Shown here in pieces: positions 48,666 to 48,748 of a stretch of DNA of 48,748 bases; position 1 is the first letter of the stretch; every line of letters starts with the position of its first letter. This DNA comes from Patescibacteria group bacterium. Its GTDB lineage: Bacteria; Patescibacteriota; CPR2; UBA1875; JAMCYV01. A program made the translations under genes and the position numbers. Location of the stretch: assembly GCA_023473595.1 (NCBI GenBank), contig JAMCYV010000022.1, positions 1-48,748 on the forward strand, given 5' to 3'. Below the pieces are notes generated by a model. That model saw only the letters and a program-made list of their open reading frames with translations. It did no database searches and was not told the origin of the DNA.

Positions 48666-48748
48666 TTGCCCGAAAGAAAGAAAAAAGGCAAGATGACCGT
48701 TAGAGAGGCTGGAAGTAAAGGAGGGGGAAGGGTTCGGGAGCTTATCGA
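48666..48748 (+). CDS. KGG-type small protein (partial, runs off the right edge)
   Basis: A TTG at 48666 follows the previous stop without a gap, with GGGAGG about 9 bases upstream. The first 27 residues are basic and contain KMTVREAGSKGGGRVREL, related to the KGG motif of the 46857 gene. The C-terminal part is beyond the window, so family membership is tentative. Confidence 0.6.
   Translation, partial: MPERKKKGKMTVREAGSKGGGRVRELI

Overview
This window looks like a chromosomal piece of a low-GC bacterium of the Candidate Phyla Radiation (Patescibacteria). That is an inference from several things: the AT-rich sequence, compact head-to-tail operons with ATGA overlaps, archease plus RtcB next to a CCA-adding enzyme, small KGG-motif proteins, a threonyl-tRNA synthetase without its TGS domain, and many orphan membrane histidine kinases. 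TGA is used as a stop codon (for example at 3370-3372), so code 11 applies. I cannot place the organism more finely without a search.

Layout. 1-2086: start of a leftward gene, then a PLDc_N-like membrane protein, a ZIP metal transporter, an unknown helical protein and a SemiSWEET-like protein. 2102-4615: a self-contained operon of NrtR-like Nudix regulator, P-loop nucleotide kinase, radical SAM enzyme and dCTP-deaminase-like protein; this is the best candidate for an undescribed pathway. 4673-11735: DUF72, M28 peptidase, then an RNA-processing neighbourhood (CCA-adding enzyme, archease, RtcB ligase, 2',3'-cyclic phosphodiesterase ThpR) with a Nudix hydrolase and an EamA transporter. 11797-16376: a peptide-type solute-binding protein paired with a histidine kinase, then two unknown proteins. 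16445-23156: isoprenoid genes (polyprenyl synthase, IPP isomerase, DXS), a UbiA prenyltransferase and a 7TM histidine kinase.

23209-33437: two small unknown genes, a bidirectional terminator, and then a long leftward stretch: miaB with a small alkyltransferase, malic enzyme with a ROK kinase, thrS with two tandem Nudix paralogues, tRNA-Leu, a PIG-V-like mannosyltransferase, a homocitrate/citramalate-type synthase and tRNA-Val. 33523-43000: membrane proteins, Lon, unknown proteins, a lipoprotein, a site-2 protease, and an unusual gene (41704-42444) with a consensus promoter and terminators on both sides, next to tRNA-Glu and a duplicated tRNA 3' end. 43042-48748: GAPDH, PGK, a repeat-rich gap, a mechanosensitive-type TM-helix protein, KGG proteins, a GalT-like enzyme and an unknown gene at the right edge.

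Two genome-wide habits stand out. First, at least eight genes have a TANNNT -10 box ending exactly 6 nt before the start codon, the geometry expected for leaderless mRNAs, while other genes have strong AGGAGG Shine-Dalgarno sites. Second, a family of short elements with TGTCAT...ATGACA ends is scattered through intergenic DNA and has also entered miaB twice without breaking its frame; heptamer arrays sit beside two of the copies. No CRISPR array, transposase or complete prophage was seen.
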